A stretch of DNA of 64,000 nt from Voacanga thouarsii (GCA_026120185.1 JANUWF010001179.1:1715501-1779500); one strand, 5' to 3'. Shown: positions 1 to 9,349, counted from the first letter of the stretch. Numbers and translations: made by a program. The notes: generated by a model from the sequence alone, not told the origin.

Positions 1-978
1 GAATCCAAGACTTACGTGATGATCAATGTGAGCTCCCAAAGGACAGATCTGCTAAGGAGATACAACAAACCTAACATCCTTAGCATTTCCACCAGACATT
101 TCCAAAACCTTCTCCCTTATTTCATCCAACTGCATTAGTTACACCATCAAAAATCAAAATTCGTCAACAATTTTCATATATTTCTAAACAGTCTCTCAAC
201 ACGTACAACACCTAAAGCGATATGATGCTAAATTCCAAACGACCATCAAGACTAAATCATCCAACAAATTGTCCACATTGTAAGATCTACCCAGTTTCAT
301 CCTTCAAAAAAAAAATCCAAAAAAAAAAAATACATAACTCTCATCCACTGGGAATGGAAAGAATCACAGGGGCAATTACCTCAAACTTTGAAGGCCAAGA
401 CGACCCATCCATCTTCAAAAACCATTTCTCCGAGTGAATGGCCAATCCTTTTGCTTGCTTAAACTGGGTTTTACAATCTCCCTTGTAAATGGGAATGGTT
501 GTATTAAGAGAGGGACAGAGGAGTACAGTTACAGCAAAAGACGGAAACATCCTAGATTGCTAACAGGCAGGCCTAATTCCAAGGTTGTTAGACCTCATGG
601 AGAAATTGTAAATGCTGAAGAAGCATTCCCTATCAATATCACAATCTGCCAAACATGTCAGATTGGCATCAATTAGTTAGAGAAAGGAAGTGCGTTACCC
701 AAACTTTCCATGTAACTGCAATTCATGATATTTAATTCTAGAATTCTAAATGATTCACCAGAGCATACTATCTTTCAGTTCAACAAATTGAGCTACAACT
801 TCTATTGATCCTCATAGAGAGCAAAAAACTATTACAAACATGAATAGAGCATAAAACTATTACAAAATATTCCAAGGAAGAAAAAAGGAATGAAAATTGA
901 ACCTGTTAAATAAAAGTTAAAGTAAGACAATCTTGAATCAACAATTAAGGATGGAGTATTTGAAATTTGCAGGCTCAC
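1..978. other. AT-rich left flank, no recognised gene
   Basis: I recognise no protein here. Short open frames exist on both strands (plus 434-676 and minus 341-550), but neither shows a known motif. On the minus strand the block near 550-380 ends in TTTGAG followed by GTAATTG, which would suit a 5' splice site, so it may hold an unplaced exon of the same disrupted minus-strand gene region. A short A-rich stretch lies near 306-330. The block is either intron or intergenic sequence, or the interior of the Helitron-like element whose 5' end is at 5047. Confidence 0.4.
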
Positions 979-1218
979 CTTTCGGCCTTTTACAGCAACT
1001 TCAATTTTTGGAAGTACATAGAAAGAGCCTTATCGGAAGATTTTAAATTCGTGGTCAGATTGGAAGCCATGCCACAGCGTTAAAACAAAAAGCTCTAAAC
1101 TCTATATTTGAAAAGAAAAAATTATACCAGAGATCAAAGCTTCGTCTAAGGTTCGAGTTTTGAACCTTCTTGACGGAAAGACAAATTTCACAGTCTCATT
1201 AGCCAAGTCTGTCAAAAA

Positions 1219-2007
1219 CTAAAGAAGAAAATTAGAACAGTTTCAGCATTAGAAGGGTGAGGTCAACTTACAGTATAGGATGGCGAATTTCGAAGAGCTA
1301 TGTAATTGAGAAATGAAAACAACTAATGTTTGGAAAGGCTAACCTATATAAGATTAAGTACGTCTAGAAGCATATACATGTATAATTAAAAGAGAGATAG
1401 TCATAGATTTTTGTAATAGCATATCAACAGCAACAACAGTCAAAATAATTGAAAATCCACCCATGCTGTCATGTTGTTTTGATCATCAATATAACAATTT
1501 ACAACAACAATCTTACAGTCAAATCGATGAGTTCCTTTTACCAACAAAATACAAACAACAATACCACATTTTACATTTAATACAAAAACCAAAATAAAGT
1601 TAGGAACTGCATAGAATTTGTTAATATAAGACTAATTCAACAAACAATTATACGAACATCAACCGAATTAAAGGCAACTTTCTGAACTTCATAACATAAA
1701 TCAGCATAAAATCCGAATATGCCAATCATAAGAAACAATAGGCTATCCTGGTATGACTCCTAACTAAAGAATTCAAAGAAAAATACTGACAAAAGAGGAA
1801 CAATTCATGAACTTCAAGAAATTTAGGCCTATAAAAAACTAAAGAGTAAGAAAAACTTTCACGGTCAAAAAGTTGACTCTTGAACTTCTTCATGCAACCG
1901 ATCTTCACAGATCTCCAAAAATCTCAACCCACATGAAAATAAACAAAAAAAAAAAACTCTACAAAATGAAAAATAGAATATCTGACACATGGGTACTCAG
2001 TATATAC
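1219..2007. other. Non-coding AT-rich gap between exon candidates
   Basis: No convincing exon of the disrupted minus-strand gene was placed here. A small candidate bounded by an acceptor-like 'attacatag' and a GTAAGT donor (minus strand, about 1290-1265) does not keep phase with its neighbours. The rest is intron-like, AT-rich sequence. Confidence 0.35.
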
Positions 2008-2534
2008 CTTTGCGGAGCTCTAATATTGAAGAGACCATATCGAATGGATCCATATGCACAGCTAAAGGTAAGAATTCTATCTTCAAGAACAATAACATCC
2101 ATTCCCCCTATAGAAAATTGAAAAGGGAAAAGTGGACAAAGCGGATAAAGCTGAAAAATGCTGCTTAATGAAAATGATGGACTAATATATTAATCTTTGA
2201 TGAAAAATTACTGCTCAATTATATCCATTCTATCAAAGTGCCTTTGCTTCTCAGTGTCCATTAACCATTTGTCCAATTTGAATACATACAAATTTGCATT
2301 ATCATTTTTAGAACAATTACATGCTAACATAAGCATTATGATAGCTATATTGTAGGACAATAGTTAAAGCATTTTCCAAAGAAAATGCAAAACATGACCA
2401 TAGTTGAAGAAAATGGATTTTGAACCTTAAGACAAAGAGAGACATCAATATTTATATCTTAGTTTTTTAATTTAATATTAACCCAAGTTGTATCCTTTGT
2501 ATTCATAGACAACAATTTAATACAATCTATATCT

Positions 2535-2562
2535 CTATGCATCTGCACGGGCATCAACCTAG
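2535..2562 (+). mobile_element. Candidate Helitron 3' terminus
   Basis: An imperfect hairpin (ctatgca, two-base loop, tgcacgg) is followed after about ten bases by CTAG and then T. This is the usual ending of plant Helitrons (hairpin, CTRR, insertion before T). The end closely resembles the better-supported one at 45013-45040: both read (g)tatcaacctagt or gcatcaacctagt after the stem. It lies between exon candidates 1 and 2 of the SOUL-like fragment, so it may be a short non-autonomous copy in an intron. No matching 5' end was identified. Confidence 0.45.
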
Positions 2563-3014
2563 TGTCATTTAAAACGCTATGTTGATATACACATGGAAAT
2601 ACTCAAAAAGAAAGATTTGATCTTTATTACTTACCTCACTTTGCGAGAATGCAGAAAACTGTTGGAACTTACAAATTGCATACTCAACGCCATTGAAGAG
2701 AGAAAAAGTACACAGTGCAGAGGCTATAAAGGCACAAAAGAGAGAGAAACAACATGCTTTAGAAAGAGCAGAAACACACATTACTTGAACGCAGAGAGAG
2801 AGAGAGAGAAAGAGAGAGATAAGCAATTACATTTCCATTTCAAATAAAAAATTGCTAATTCAAATTGCTAAAAGAGAAGTGGCAATTGAAAGGGTAAACG
2901 ACAGATTGTGTATTGCCATTACATATGACCCCAGAGCAAAGATACTTCATACTAAGCATGGTTAAAGATGAATAAAGAATTGTAGGGAAAATAAATTACA
3001 AATTCTTGGCATAC

Positions 3015-3087
3015 CTAAGAGAGAACCGGCTAGTAGGAGGGCGCCATAGTTAAAACTGAACATAGAAGGCCCAATCTGAGCATTCAG
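3015..3087 (-). other. Exon-like block with good splice borders
   Basis: On the minus strand it is preceded by the acceptor 'atttgcag' and followed by the donor GTATGCC. Its 73 bases are open and encode a hydrophobic stretch (LNAQIGPSMFSFNYGALLLA and onward). It joins in phase to 2723-2635 read in the frame SALCTFSLFNGVEYA, but that frame conflicts with the ATG-starting frame chosen for the SOUL-like exon 1. It could be a 5'-UTR exon of that gene or an exon of another captured gene. I do not recognise the protein. Confidence 0.35.
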
Positions 3088-3380
3088 CTGCAAATGGCTA
3101 TATACTTGATATGTGTAAAGTTTGACATATTAAATTGGCCACGTAAGTGAACTAATAGTAAGGAAAACAGATCCAGGAAACAAATTGACTAAATGTCACC
3201 TGAAAGGATTAAGTAATTATTGTTTCTAGTAGCCTAAAACATCACCTGTATGCACTTCGATGGTTATTTGCTTATAGAATGAGTGGGTCCGAGAATCAGG
3301 AGCAAATCATACAAAAAACTTATTATTTTAAAGGGGTTAGAGTGTGCTGACAGGAAATCTCAGATGCACGAAGCTCATAC

Positions 3381-3814
3381 CTACAGTCCCTCCCAATTTA
3401 ATGACACAAACATCCGTAGGATCCTCCTTCCCATCCACAGGAATAAAAAACACTGATTCAATCCAATTCCTAATGGCATTAGTTATGTGTAGGACAACCT
3501 GGAATCCAGTTAAAATTCAAAGCACTCTGGGATCAGCCATTTTCTTACTCACAGTCATAGAAATTATAAACAAACAGTTAAAAAATGCATCACCTGAACT
3601 GTCTTTCCAAGATAATCACCTCTCATTTCCTTATCAAGAACAAACTAAAAAGAACAGAATAAATTAAATTCTTGAAGAAGTAAACATAATTCCATAAACC
3701 AAAGCACTGAAAAGTTGGCATCCAAAGCAAATAACACCTAATCACTTGATATATCTTCCCAGTGGTAAGTGTCACATCCAAAAATCGTTCATAATTCCCT
3801 AAATCTAGATCAAC
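3381..3814 (-). pseudogene. CTP synthase fragment, three exons
   Basis: CTP synthase aminates UTP to CTP using glutamine. Three minus-strand exons in perfect phase match its N-terminal synthetase domain: 3814-3746 (23 codons, VDLDLGNYERFLDVTLTTGKI...), 3644-3594 (17 codons, ...KEMRGDYLGKTVQ) and 3498-3381 (39 codons plus one base, containing HITNAI, PVDGKEDPTDVCVI and LGGTV). All have AG acceptors and GT donors. Relative to the known family, exon 1 lacks about five residues between the LT and TTGKIYQ motifs (normally RDNNI). The expected upstream start (VTGGVVSGLGKG) and the following exon (DIESMPF) are absent nearby. It is therefore an isolated internal fragment, not a gene. It lies on the same strand as the LTI65-like and SOUL-like fragments, beside a Helitron-like 5' end. 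Confidence 0.8.
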
Positions 3815-4089
3815 CTATTAAAAGATTACAAGGTGACACTAATGAACTTCATACAAACAAAGCTAATACCAAAAGGTGGAATTGTTGAAATACATGTGAA
3901 TATATTCTTATACATCAAAAGGAATCAATTATGGCAAAAAGCTTGAGAAGACAAAATGCTTCAAACAACTAAACCAATGAACACTTGGATAGTAATAACA
4001 AAGTTAGATGTTAAATCTTCAAACATATTCAACATAAACCCAAAGCTTAATTATTTTAAATTCAGTTCTTGAAACGATTTAAGGGGCTA
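3815..4089. other. Spacer between gene fragments
   Basis: AT-rich sequence with no exon, repeat or element end that I can support. It separates the CTP synthase fragment from the LTI65-like fragment. Confidence 0.4.
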
Positions 4090-4664
4090 CCTTGACCAGA
4101 AGAAAAAAAGAAGGGTGTCGGCACATCCACGATCAAGGCTGCCGCCGATTGGCATGGGGTTCTTGAAACAATTTGAGATCACTGAACTACCAGTATCTGC
4201 AACTTTCTGGTAAACTGGTGCCATTTTTTCTGTCACTGTGGCTGCAACTTTGTGGGCGTACTCAATTGGAGACGCTTATTTCATTGCTTCCTTACCTTCT
4301 CCCAGTTCTTGGCCTTTGGCACCTTTAGCAGCCTCATCCCCCAACTTTGAAGCAACAACGTTCTTGGTAGAGGTTCTCTGTCAGCAATAATAGAAGAAGC
4401 AGTTGATATCTTCCCAATAAGGCTACTCTCGTCTGATGATATTCCCGTCAAAATGTCCCAAGGCAGTTCTTGAGTCTTGTTGGGATCATAGCTTTTGGGG
4501 GTTGATTCACGACTGCCTTGACTACTGGAGGTATTTAAAGGTTTTGGAGCAAATTCATTTGCAGTTGGGAATGGCTGCGGAGCAAACTGACCATGGCTTC
4601 CTGTGTAACCACTTTGTTCCTACTTCGCTTCTGCTTTGGGCACTGATTCATCAGAAACACTCAT
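4090..4664 (-). pseudogene. LTI65/RD29B-like stress-protein fragment
   Basis: Hydrophilic plant proteins of the LTI65/RD29B/CAP160 type are induced by cold, drought and ABA. On the minus strand an ATG at 4664 opens a Ser/Pro-rich segment (SDESVPKAEAK, then PKSYDPNKTQELPWDILTGI) followed by the family-type GKISTASSIIADR string. After a frameshift near 4380 comes KNVVASKLGDEAAKGAKG, then a stop, then YAHKVAATVTEKMAPVYQKV. In-frame stops lie at 4620-4622 and 4276-4278. The repeated 'TEK-APVYEKVA' and 'ADKAVSAKNVVASKLG' style motifs are typical of the family. The usual C-terminal block is missing. It is a broken, partial copy, possibly carried by the Helitron-like element that begins at 5047. Confidence 0.7.
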
Positions 4665-4859
4665 CAATTTCTTAGATTTGAGAGGCCAGCTATAGAAAAT
4701 AATTTGCAGCACAGTTGGCTTAATGATGAACATGCTGATGTTAATAGCCGCCGTCTGTTTGCTTGAAAGAAAACCGGCGTTCCGCAGATCAAAAGAAAGG
4801 AAAAAAGAAATAGTAGAGGAACATTGAAAGGACACCAACGTTTTGTAGACCTACTGTGA

Positions 4860-5003
4860 TAAGTAATTGTTGAATGAAAAACCTCAATAAATTAATAGAT
4901 TTTTGATATTTTTATAATAAAAAAATCATTTTAATTCAAAATAATTATGTGTCAACATAGCATGCTACCAGGTGTCGCTTCAAGAGCCTTCTGCAACTGC
5001 TAT

Positions 5004-5047
<44 letters not shown>
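4860..5047 (-). mobile_element. Helitron-like 5' end (reads leftward)
   Basis: Read on the minus strand from 5047, the sequence starts TC after an A and runs through (CT)n and (TA)n into AATAGCAGTTGCAGAAGGCTC. This is very close to the 5' start of the plus-strand Helitron at 40246 (TATAAAAGGAGTTGCGGAAGGTTC); both continue with a similar GGCAGCAT/GGTAGCAT block. Both ends lie on, or close to, the same rearranged pararetrovirus DNA. The 3' end was not found and may lie left of the window. The LTI65-like, CTP synthase and SOUL-like fragments lie downstream in the element's reading direction. No Rep/helicase ORF is visible, so it would be non-autonomous. Confidence 0.5.
5003..5047. repeat. Microsatellite (TA)n then (GA)n
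   Basis: A run of about eleven TA units passes directly into about ten AG units. It forms the outermost part of the Helitron-like 5' end, so its length probably varies between copies. Confidence 0.9.
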
Positions 5048-5048
<1 letters not shown>

Positions 5049-5118
5049 TTCCCTGTCAGATGCAGAACATGACCAAGAAATATCTTGAAACATTTATCTG
5101 AATTCATTGAATTAATAA

Positions 5119-5538
5119 CTAATCGAGGAACACCATGTTCTTTTCAGCATTATTGTTTATATAAAAGGCTGTACAAGACCAAGGTGATTTTGATTCTCTA
5201 ATTAAAGCTTTAGTTAATAAAGTCTGTATTTCCTGTTTACAATATTCTAGTAATCTGGAAATAAAACGCTCTTTCCAGAAGGCATAATGACAATCTGATC
5301 TTAATATTACCTTTTGCAGGAACATATCATTATACCATCTAAAGTCATGGAGTTTTGGATAAATTAAATTCATAAGGATTTCAGAACTTCGGTCAGTTAA
5401 TTGTTGAGGATTTCCTACAAAATGCTGGGTTAAAGTGAACATAAAGGTGTTTAAACAATCAGAAATAGTTTCTGTTGTTTGAATGGGCTGCCCCTTTACA
5501 TCCTGGATGATTTTGGTTTGTACTTTGGTGGTATTCAA
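5119..5538 (-). pseudogene. Coat-region/RT deletion fusion (pararetrovirus)
   Basis: An open frame of about 139 codons joins the C-terminal half of the coat-region domain (TKVQTKII ... FRWYNDMFLQKV) directly to the N-terminal edge of the RT domain (LLEYCKQEIQ ... SPWSCTAFYI). In an intact genome the zinc knuckle and protease lie between them, so this is a deletion of roughly 1.5 kb or more. The same fusion point recurs in the Helitron copy near 41560-41600. It ends close to the Helitron-like end at 5047. Confidence 0.75.
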
Positions 5539-5569
5539 AATTTCATGCCACTGTTGTTCAATGAGGTAG

Positions 5570-5690
5570 TTATTCTAGATTATATTTCATTCTAATCTGA
5601 TAAGAATAACATTTTTGTAAAAGTTGGGCTCTTTCTGTTTCAAAGATAAAAATTATCTTCGAAAACTTTGGAATAGATTCTCTAATTAAA
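5570..5690 (-). pseudogene. Inverted movement-protein scrap (pararetrovirus)
   Basis: Read on the minus strand, 5635-5570 encodes a movement-region piece (FETERAQLLQK...). The adjoining 5650-5685, read on the plus strand, gives the NYLRKLWN-type motif of the same region. Two pieces of the same viral segment thus meet head to head. The same inverted joint is present near 41985 in the Helitron copy. On the right, block A continues directly into the RT N-terminal edge. Confidence 0.65.
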
Positions 5691-6340
5691 GCTTTTTGTA
5701 ATAAAGTCTGTATTTCTTGTTTGCAATATTCTAATAATTCGTGATTCATTTGTATTGGTCTAGCTTTAGTCGCTATCAAAGATTCATCAAAATTACCTAC
5801 GTAGGGTAAACTAACTATGTGTTTCTTTCTTTCCCAAAAGGCAATAGGGATATCAGAACAAATATTTTGTTCAAAATCTTTGCGGATAGATTCAATCTTA
5901 TCATATATAGCTTTTGATTGTAACTGTTCTTGGATTCTTGTGTATTTCACATCTTCTTTTAAAAAAGCTATTTGCTTTTCCCGACAAAAAATCTTCTTTT
6001 TCAAAAGATTGATATCTTTGGTTTGAGGGCTTTGCAAGAAAGAAAAAGTGACTCGTACAGATCCAATATCTGTATGGACACCATGTTGATCTATGACAAA
6101 GGGATAGATCTAGGTTAAGAAAGGAGTTCCTAAGATTACATCCTGACTTAAATCTTTGATGATTAAGAAAGAATTCACAAAACAAAATTGATTATTGCCA
6201 ATATGAGCATTGGATATCTAATTTTGAGCTATTCACCAACCGCAGTATATAACTTAGAACCTATTTTTTCTAAGTATTTAGTAGGGATTATTCCTTCACA
6301 AATGCAGTTTTGATCTGCACTGAAATCAAGAAAAGCTATG
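5690..6340 (-). pseudogene. Protease and RT N-terminus (pararetrovirus)
   Basis: On the minus strand an aspartic-protease-like segment (active-site region near 6327, then a DVILGTPFL motif near 6140) is followed by the RT N-terminal region (IPIAFWERKKHIVSLPY ... TKARPIQMNHELLEYCKQEIQ). The protease site reads D-F-S-A rather than the usual D-S/T-G-A, so it has lost its glycine. A stop follows the GTPFL motif. RT ends at ALIRES, and the catalytic core is absent here. A piece of RT core of this virus type is present inside the Helitron at 40975-41190. Confidence 0.7.
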
Positions 6341-7070
6341 ATCTGGATAGAAAAATCTCCAATTTTAAGGAGGATAGGGATATATCATTTTGGAAAAGTT
6401 GTTTGCGAAATAGATGAAATATAATCTAGATTCTTAACGTTTTGTTCAGTTTCTGTATCTGATAAAGAAGTCGGATTGGACATATCAATTAAAGGTTTAT
6501 CTAAAGTAAGCTGAACTAAATCTGTATTAATCTGATTGATGTCAGAAATGCGTTGCATATTCTGATCTTTTAACCATTTAATTTCTTATTTTAGCTCCTT
6601 TATTTCTGAATGTAACTCTTGTAGAGGTACAGAGGATTCTTTCTGTTTACCTTTGAATTTATCAAATACTTCTTTCAGATTATATGGTTTAATCTGAACT
6701 TTGGGATTAAGGACTAAATCTTTAACTTTTAGCAAATATTCACGTTTAACTGATTATGTTCTAAGAGTTCAAAGAAAAGTTCTTTATTAGCTCGAGTGAT
6801 TATATTCACTTGGTTGGTTGGTTGGGTACTAAGCATACAAAGTTCTCCTAATGCACAGGTACACAGTCTTGTACAATCACAAGAGGATTTTTCACTTAAT
6901 TCAAATTCAGATGACTTTTCTTGAAGTTCAAAGACTTTTTCTATGTTACTATCGCTAGTGCTAGATGAATGGGATGATTTATACTGATCAAAGATTTGAT
7001 TGATTTGATCTAAAGTATCTTTGGGTAAAGATAATTGATTTACCTTTTTCTTCTTTTTTGCTTTGAGTTT
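6341..7070 (-). pseudogene. Linker region of the viral polyprotein, heavily decayed
   Basis: On the minus strand this is the Lys/Glu-rich linker between zinc knuckle and protease, with a probable coiled-coil stretch (LHSEIKELK, EIKWLKDQN) and many stops. The segment ending TSLSDT near 6470 reappears on the plus strand at about 41190-41390 inside the Helitron, which shows that block moved and flipped. Confidence 0.6.
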
Positions 7071-7110
7071 ACACTCATATGCTTTATGTCCACGTCCACA
7101 AAAGTAACAC
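7071..7110 (-). other. CCHC-like zinc knuckle of the viral coat region
   Basis: The minus strand encodes CYFCGRGHKAYEC, spacing C-x2-C-x3-H-x4-C, flanked by Lys-rich sequence. Retroelement knuckles normally have x4 between the second Cys and the His, so this copy is one residue short. Such knuckles bind the pregenomic RNA. Confidence 0.75.
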
Positions 7111-7473
7111 TTGACGTGATCTTTTGGTGCTTTAGCTTTTGTTTTCTTTTTAAAAGGTTTTAAAGTTTTATCTTTTTTTATCTTTTCTAAAGGTTTTCTT
7201 TTTAGATTTCAACTTTAATTATTTGGACGGAGGTGTGATTGGAGTAAATCCAAAAATTTCACAAAAGTTTCCTAATTCTTTTTTAGATTTTTTATGATAT
7301 AATTCCATTTGGGATTTAAGTTTGAGATCAGTGCAGAGGTCTGTACCAGCTTGATTAACATAACTGATTAATTGACCATATGAGAGATTATCATAAGGAA
7401 TTGTATTTCCAAAATCTAATTTAAGCTTTTGCCTAACTTTTTCTGCAACTAAGGGAGGTAAGCTTGAAATAAA

Positions 7474-8523
7474 TCATTCTTTCCAGAACACATGATGACA
7501 ATCTAATCTTAACATTACCTTTTGCAGGAACATGTCTTTATACCATCTAAAGTCATGTAGTTTTGGGCACGTTAAATTCGTAAGGATTTCAGAACTTCTA
7601 TCAGCTAATTGTTGAGGATTTCCGACAAAATGCTGAGTTAGGGTAAACATAGAAGTATTTAAACAATCAGAAACTATTTCTGTTGTTTGACTGGGTTGAC
7701 CATTTACGTTTGGGATTATTTTGGTTTGTACTTTGGTGGCATTCAAAATTTCATGACATTGTTGATCAGTGAGGTAGTTATTCCACCACCCCTGAAGGAC
7801 ACCAGTAAAACCGCTTGTCAGGATATGAAGAATCGATTGATTGGAATTAGATGGATTTTTACATTTAATGGCAGTGATAGCCATAGACATTTCTTCAATT
7901 ACATTTAAGATACCATGTTCAGACATGCCATTTATATTCCATTCACTGATTTCTTCACTTGAAAAGGCTGCTCTAGTATCAAGATGTCTTTCTTCAAATA
8001 GGAGATCTGGGAAGGACGGCCGAAGATAATAATTCCTAGTATAGGGATTGTTAAATCTTTTAGAAACGGGTTGCTTGCTTTTAAAAGTAAGTTTATTTAA
8101 TTGCTCTGGAGAATGATCAATATCCATCAGAGAGACTGGCTGGCTTAGAGTTTGAAGATGAGATTGAGAACTGGATTCTGGAACATCTTTCATTTTTAAT
8201 TTATTTAATTTTACATTAGCTTGTTTAATAAAATCTAAATCATCTAGATTCATAGCTCTTTTTTCAAGTTTTATATTTTGTAGTTCATACAAAATAGGTT
8301 TAAATACTGGATTAGGATCTATGGATTGTTTTGGATTTAACCGTTTTAATTGTGGGATTTCATGCACAAAGGACTTATTATCTAATTGTTCAACTTTACT
8401 AGCCATAGTAATTAACATATGATTTGTATAATTATTCTGTTGAATAACTTTATTTAAATCTTTATTTGTTACATCACCTTGCTTATCTAAATTTTCTAAT
8501 TTAAAGGGTGAGGCTGTTACCAC
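7474..8523 (-). CDS. Pararetrovirus coat-protein region, longest surviving ORF
   Basis: This is the longest intact reading frame of the viral block (349 codons). The N-terminal 150 residues are polar and Lys-rich, with a possible coiled-coil (NKDLNKVIQQNN). Residues about 190-350 hold the conserved capsid core (ISEWNINGMSEHGIL, then TGVLQGWWNNYLT and HFVGNPQQL). In the family this core self-assembles the capsid. The first ATG is probably not the natural start, because the movement domain runs into it from 9349 in the same polyprotein. Coding-like sequence also continues beyond the stop at 7474 toward the zinc knuckle. The ORF is therefore the unbroken middle of a longer dead polyprotein. Confidence 0.7.
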   Translation of the reverse strand: MVTASPFKLENLDKQGDVTNKDLNKVIQQNNYTNHMLITMASKVEQLDNKSFVHEIPQLKRLNPKQSIDPNPVFKPILYELQNIKLEKRAMNLDDLDFIKQANVKLNKLKMKDVPESSSQSHLQTLSQPVSLMDIDHSPEQLNKLTFKSKQPVSKRFNNPYTRNYYLRPSFPDLLFEERHLDTRAAFSSEEISEWNINGMSEHGILNVIEEMSMAITAIKCKNPSNSNQSILHILTSGFTGVLQGWWNNYLTDQQCHEILNATKVQTKIIPNVNGQPSQTTEIVSDCLNTSMFTLTQHFVGNPQQLADRSSEILTNLTCPKLHDFRWYKDMFLQKVMLRLDCHHVFWKE

Positions 8524-9349
8524 CTGATTTTCTACCAGAATCTTAATTTCTTCAGCAGGAGGAAATACTAATTCTTTAATTTCATTTTTGGTTGTATACC
8601 ATTTCTTGGTAATAACATTTAAGACATCACATTACTGATAAGTGATTAGTTCATACCAATCAAAGAAATCTAAATGTTGTTTCATTCTGATTTGATCAGA
8701 ATCATATTTTTGTAAGAGTCTAGCTCTTTCAGATTAAAAAACGGTTGCAAAATACCATTCACATTTAAGCTTATTGCATGGTCTATTCCAAAGTTTTCGA
8801 AGATAATCTTTGTTCAGGACAAAGTCTTTTTCAGTTGTTAATACCATTAAAGAGGAAGGCATATTCATTTCTGATTGTGTAGGACTTCTTGATTTAACAC
8901 TAACATTTTCTTCATAATTAACGTTAGGAATTTCACTAGTAAAGTCAACGTTACTGAAGCGTTGACTGCTCTAAGTTCTGGGTAATGGGAAGGAAGATGA
9001 AGAAGAAGCTAAAAAGGATTTTCTTCTGAATTCTAGCTCAATATGAGCAGAAGGAGTTTCAATGATTCTATCTATGGTTTTGGATTCATAATATTTTTTA
9101 AGATTAATGATATTTTCAAAATTCCACGTAGGATTCTAAAGAACTTGAACCCATTTGATCATTCGTGGGACAAAGGTATTTGATCTATCAAAGTTAGTTT
9201 CTAATAAACAAGTTTCTTTGGGATTACTAACATGTTGTTTGGCTTTAGGGTTTATTATGGTTCTATTACCTTGTAATAAACACGATAAATTAAACCAAGA
9301 AATTTAGAACCTAATTCAAAATCTAAATTCTTTGTCTGAACGTTCAAGT
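8524..9349 (-). pseudogene. Movement-protein C-terminal part (pararetrovirus)
   Basis: On the minus strand, pieces match the plus-strand movement region at 11040-11820 nearly codon for codon (SNPKETCLLETNFDRSNTF near 9200, KTIDRIIETPS near 9080, DYLRKLWNRPCNKLKCEWY near 8800). Several stops interrupt it, for example near 9136, 8975 and 8733. Movement proteins of this 30K-like group widen plasmodesmata for cell-to-cell spread. The N-terminal part is missing on this strand, because the sequence flips to plus near 9349. Confidence 0.7.

Larger units (their letters stand above)
979..2693 (-). pseudogene. SOUL haem-binding-like plastid protein, N-terminal exons (probably broken)
   Basis: Four minus-strand exon candidates with GT-AG borders. 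Exon 1 (2693-2635) starts at an ATG and encodes a Ser-rich, transit-peptide-like 19 residues (MALSMQFVSSNSFLHSRKV). It ends two bases into a codon, and exon 2 (2061-2008) completes that codon and stays open. A further exon (1218-1128) encodes 30 residues (starts FLTDLANETVKF, ends TRTLDEALIS) that resemble the segment before the conserved 'PDLETV' core of plant SOUL-family proteins such as Arabidopsis At3g10130. The next piece (1028-979) is in phase, but the core looks frame-broken: a PNLxTxEFKI-like string appears only by changing frame near 1030-1060. I found no later SOUL exons. SOUL proteins are small plastid or cytosolic tetrapyrrole-binding proteins. Splice joints and frames are seen directly; the family call is from memory and tentative. 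An exon joining exon 2 to 1218 was not found, so a fragment or pseudogene is more likely than a working gene. Confidence 0.4.
5048..9349 (-). mobile_element. Endogenous caulimovirid (pararetrovirus) block A, decayed
   Basis: This minus-strand block reads, in viral order from 9349 downward, movement-protein C-terminus, coat-protein region, zinc knuckle, aspartic protease and the start of reverse transcriptase. After that comes a rearranged tail of movement, coat and RT pieces. The domain order in one polyprotein matches petuvirus/florendovirus-like members of Caulimoviridae. Many stops and frameshifts break all but the coat region, and the RT catalytic core and RNase H are missing. It is truncated at 5047 by a Helitron-like end. 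At about 9349 it meets, head to head, the plus-strand block B. No LTRs or target-site duplications bound it, as expected for viral DNA captured by host repair. Confidence 0.8.

Noticed and set aside
434..676. Plus-strand ORF with GRPNSKVVRPHGEIVNAEEA
   Set aside because: Looks protein-like but matches no family I know, and the surrounding gene fragments are on the other strand; support is too weak to call a gene.
2569..2847. ORFs on both strands around 2600-2840
   Set aside because: The long frames run through a GA/CT microsatellite. Only the part with splice borders (2635-2723) is kept as an exon candidate.
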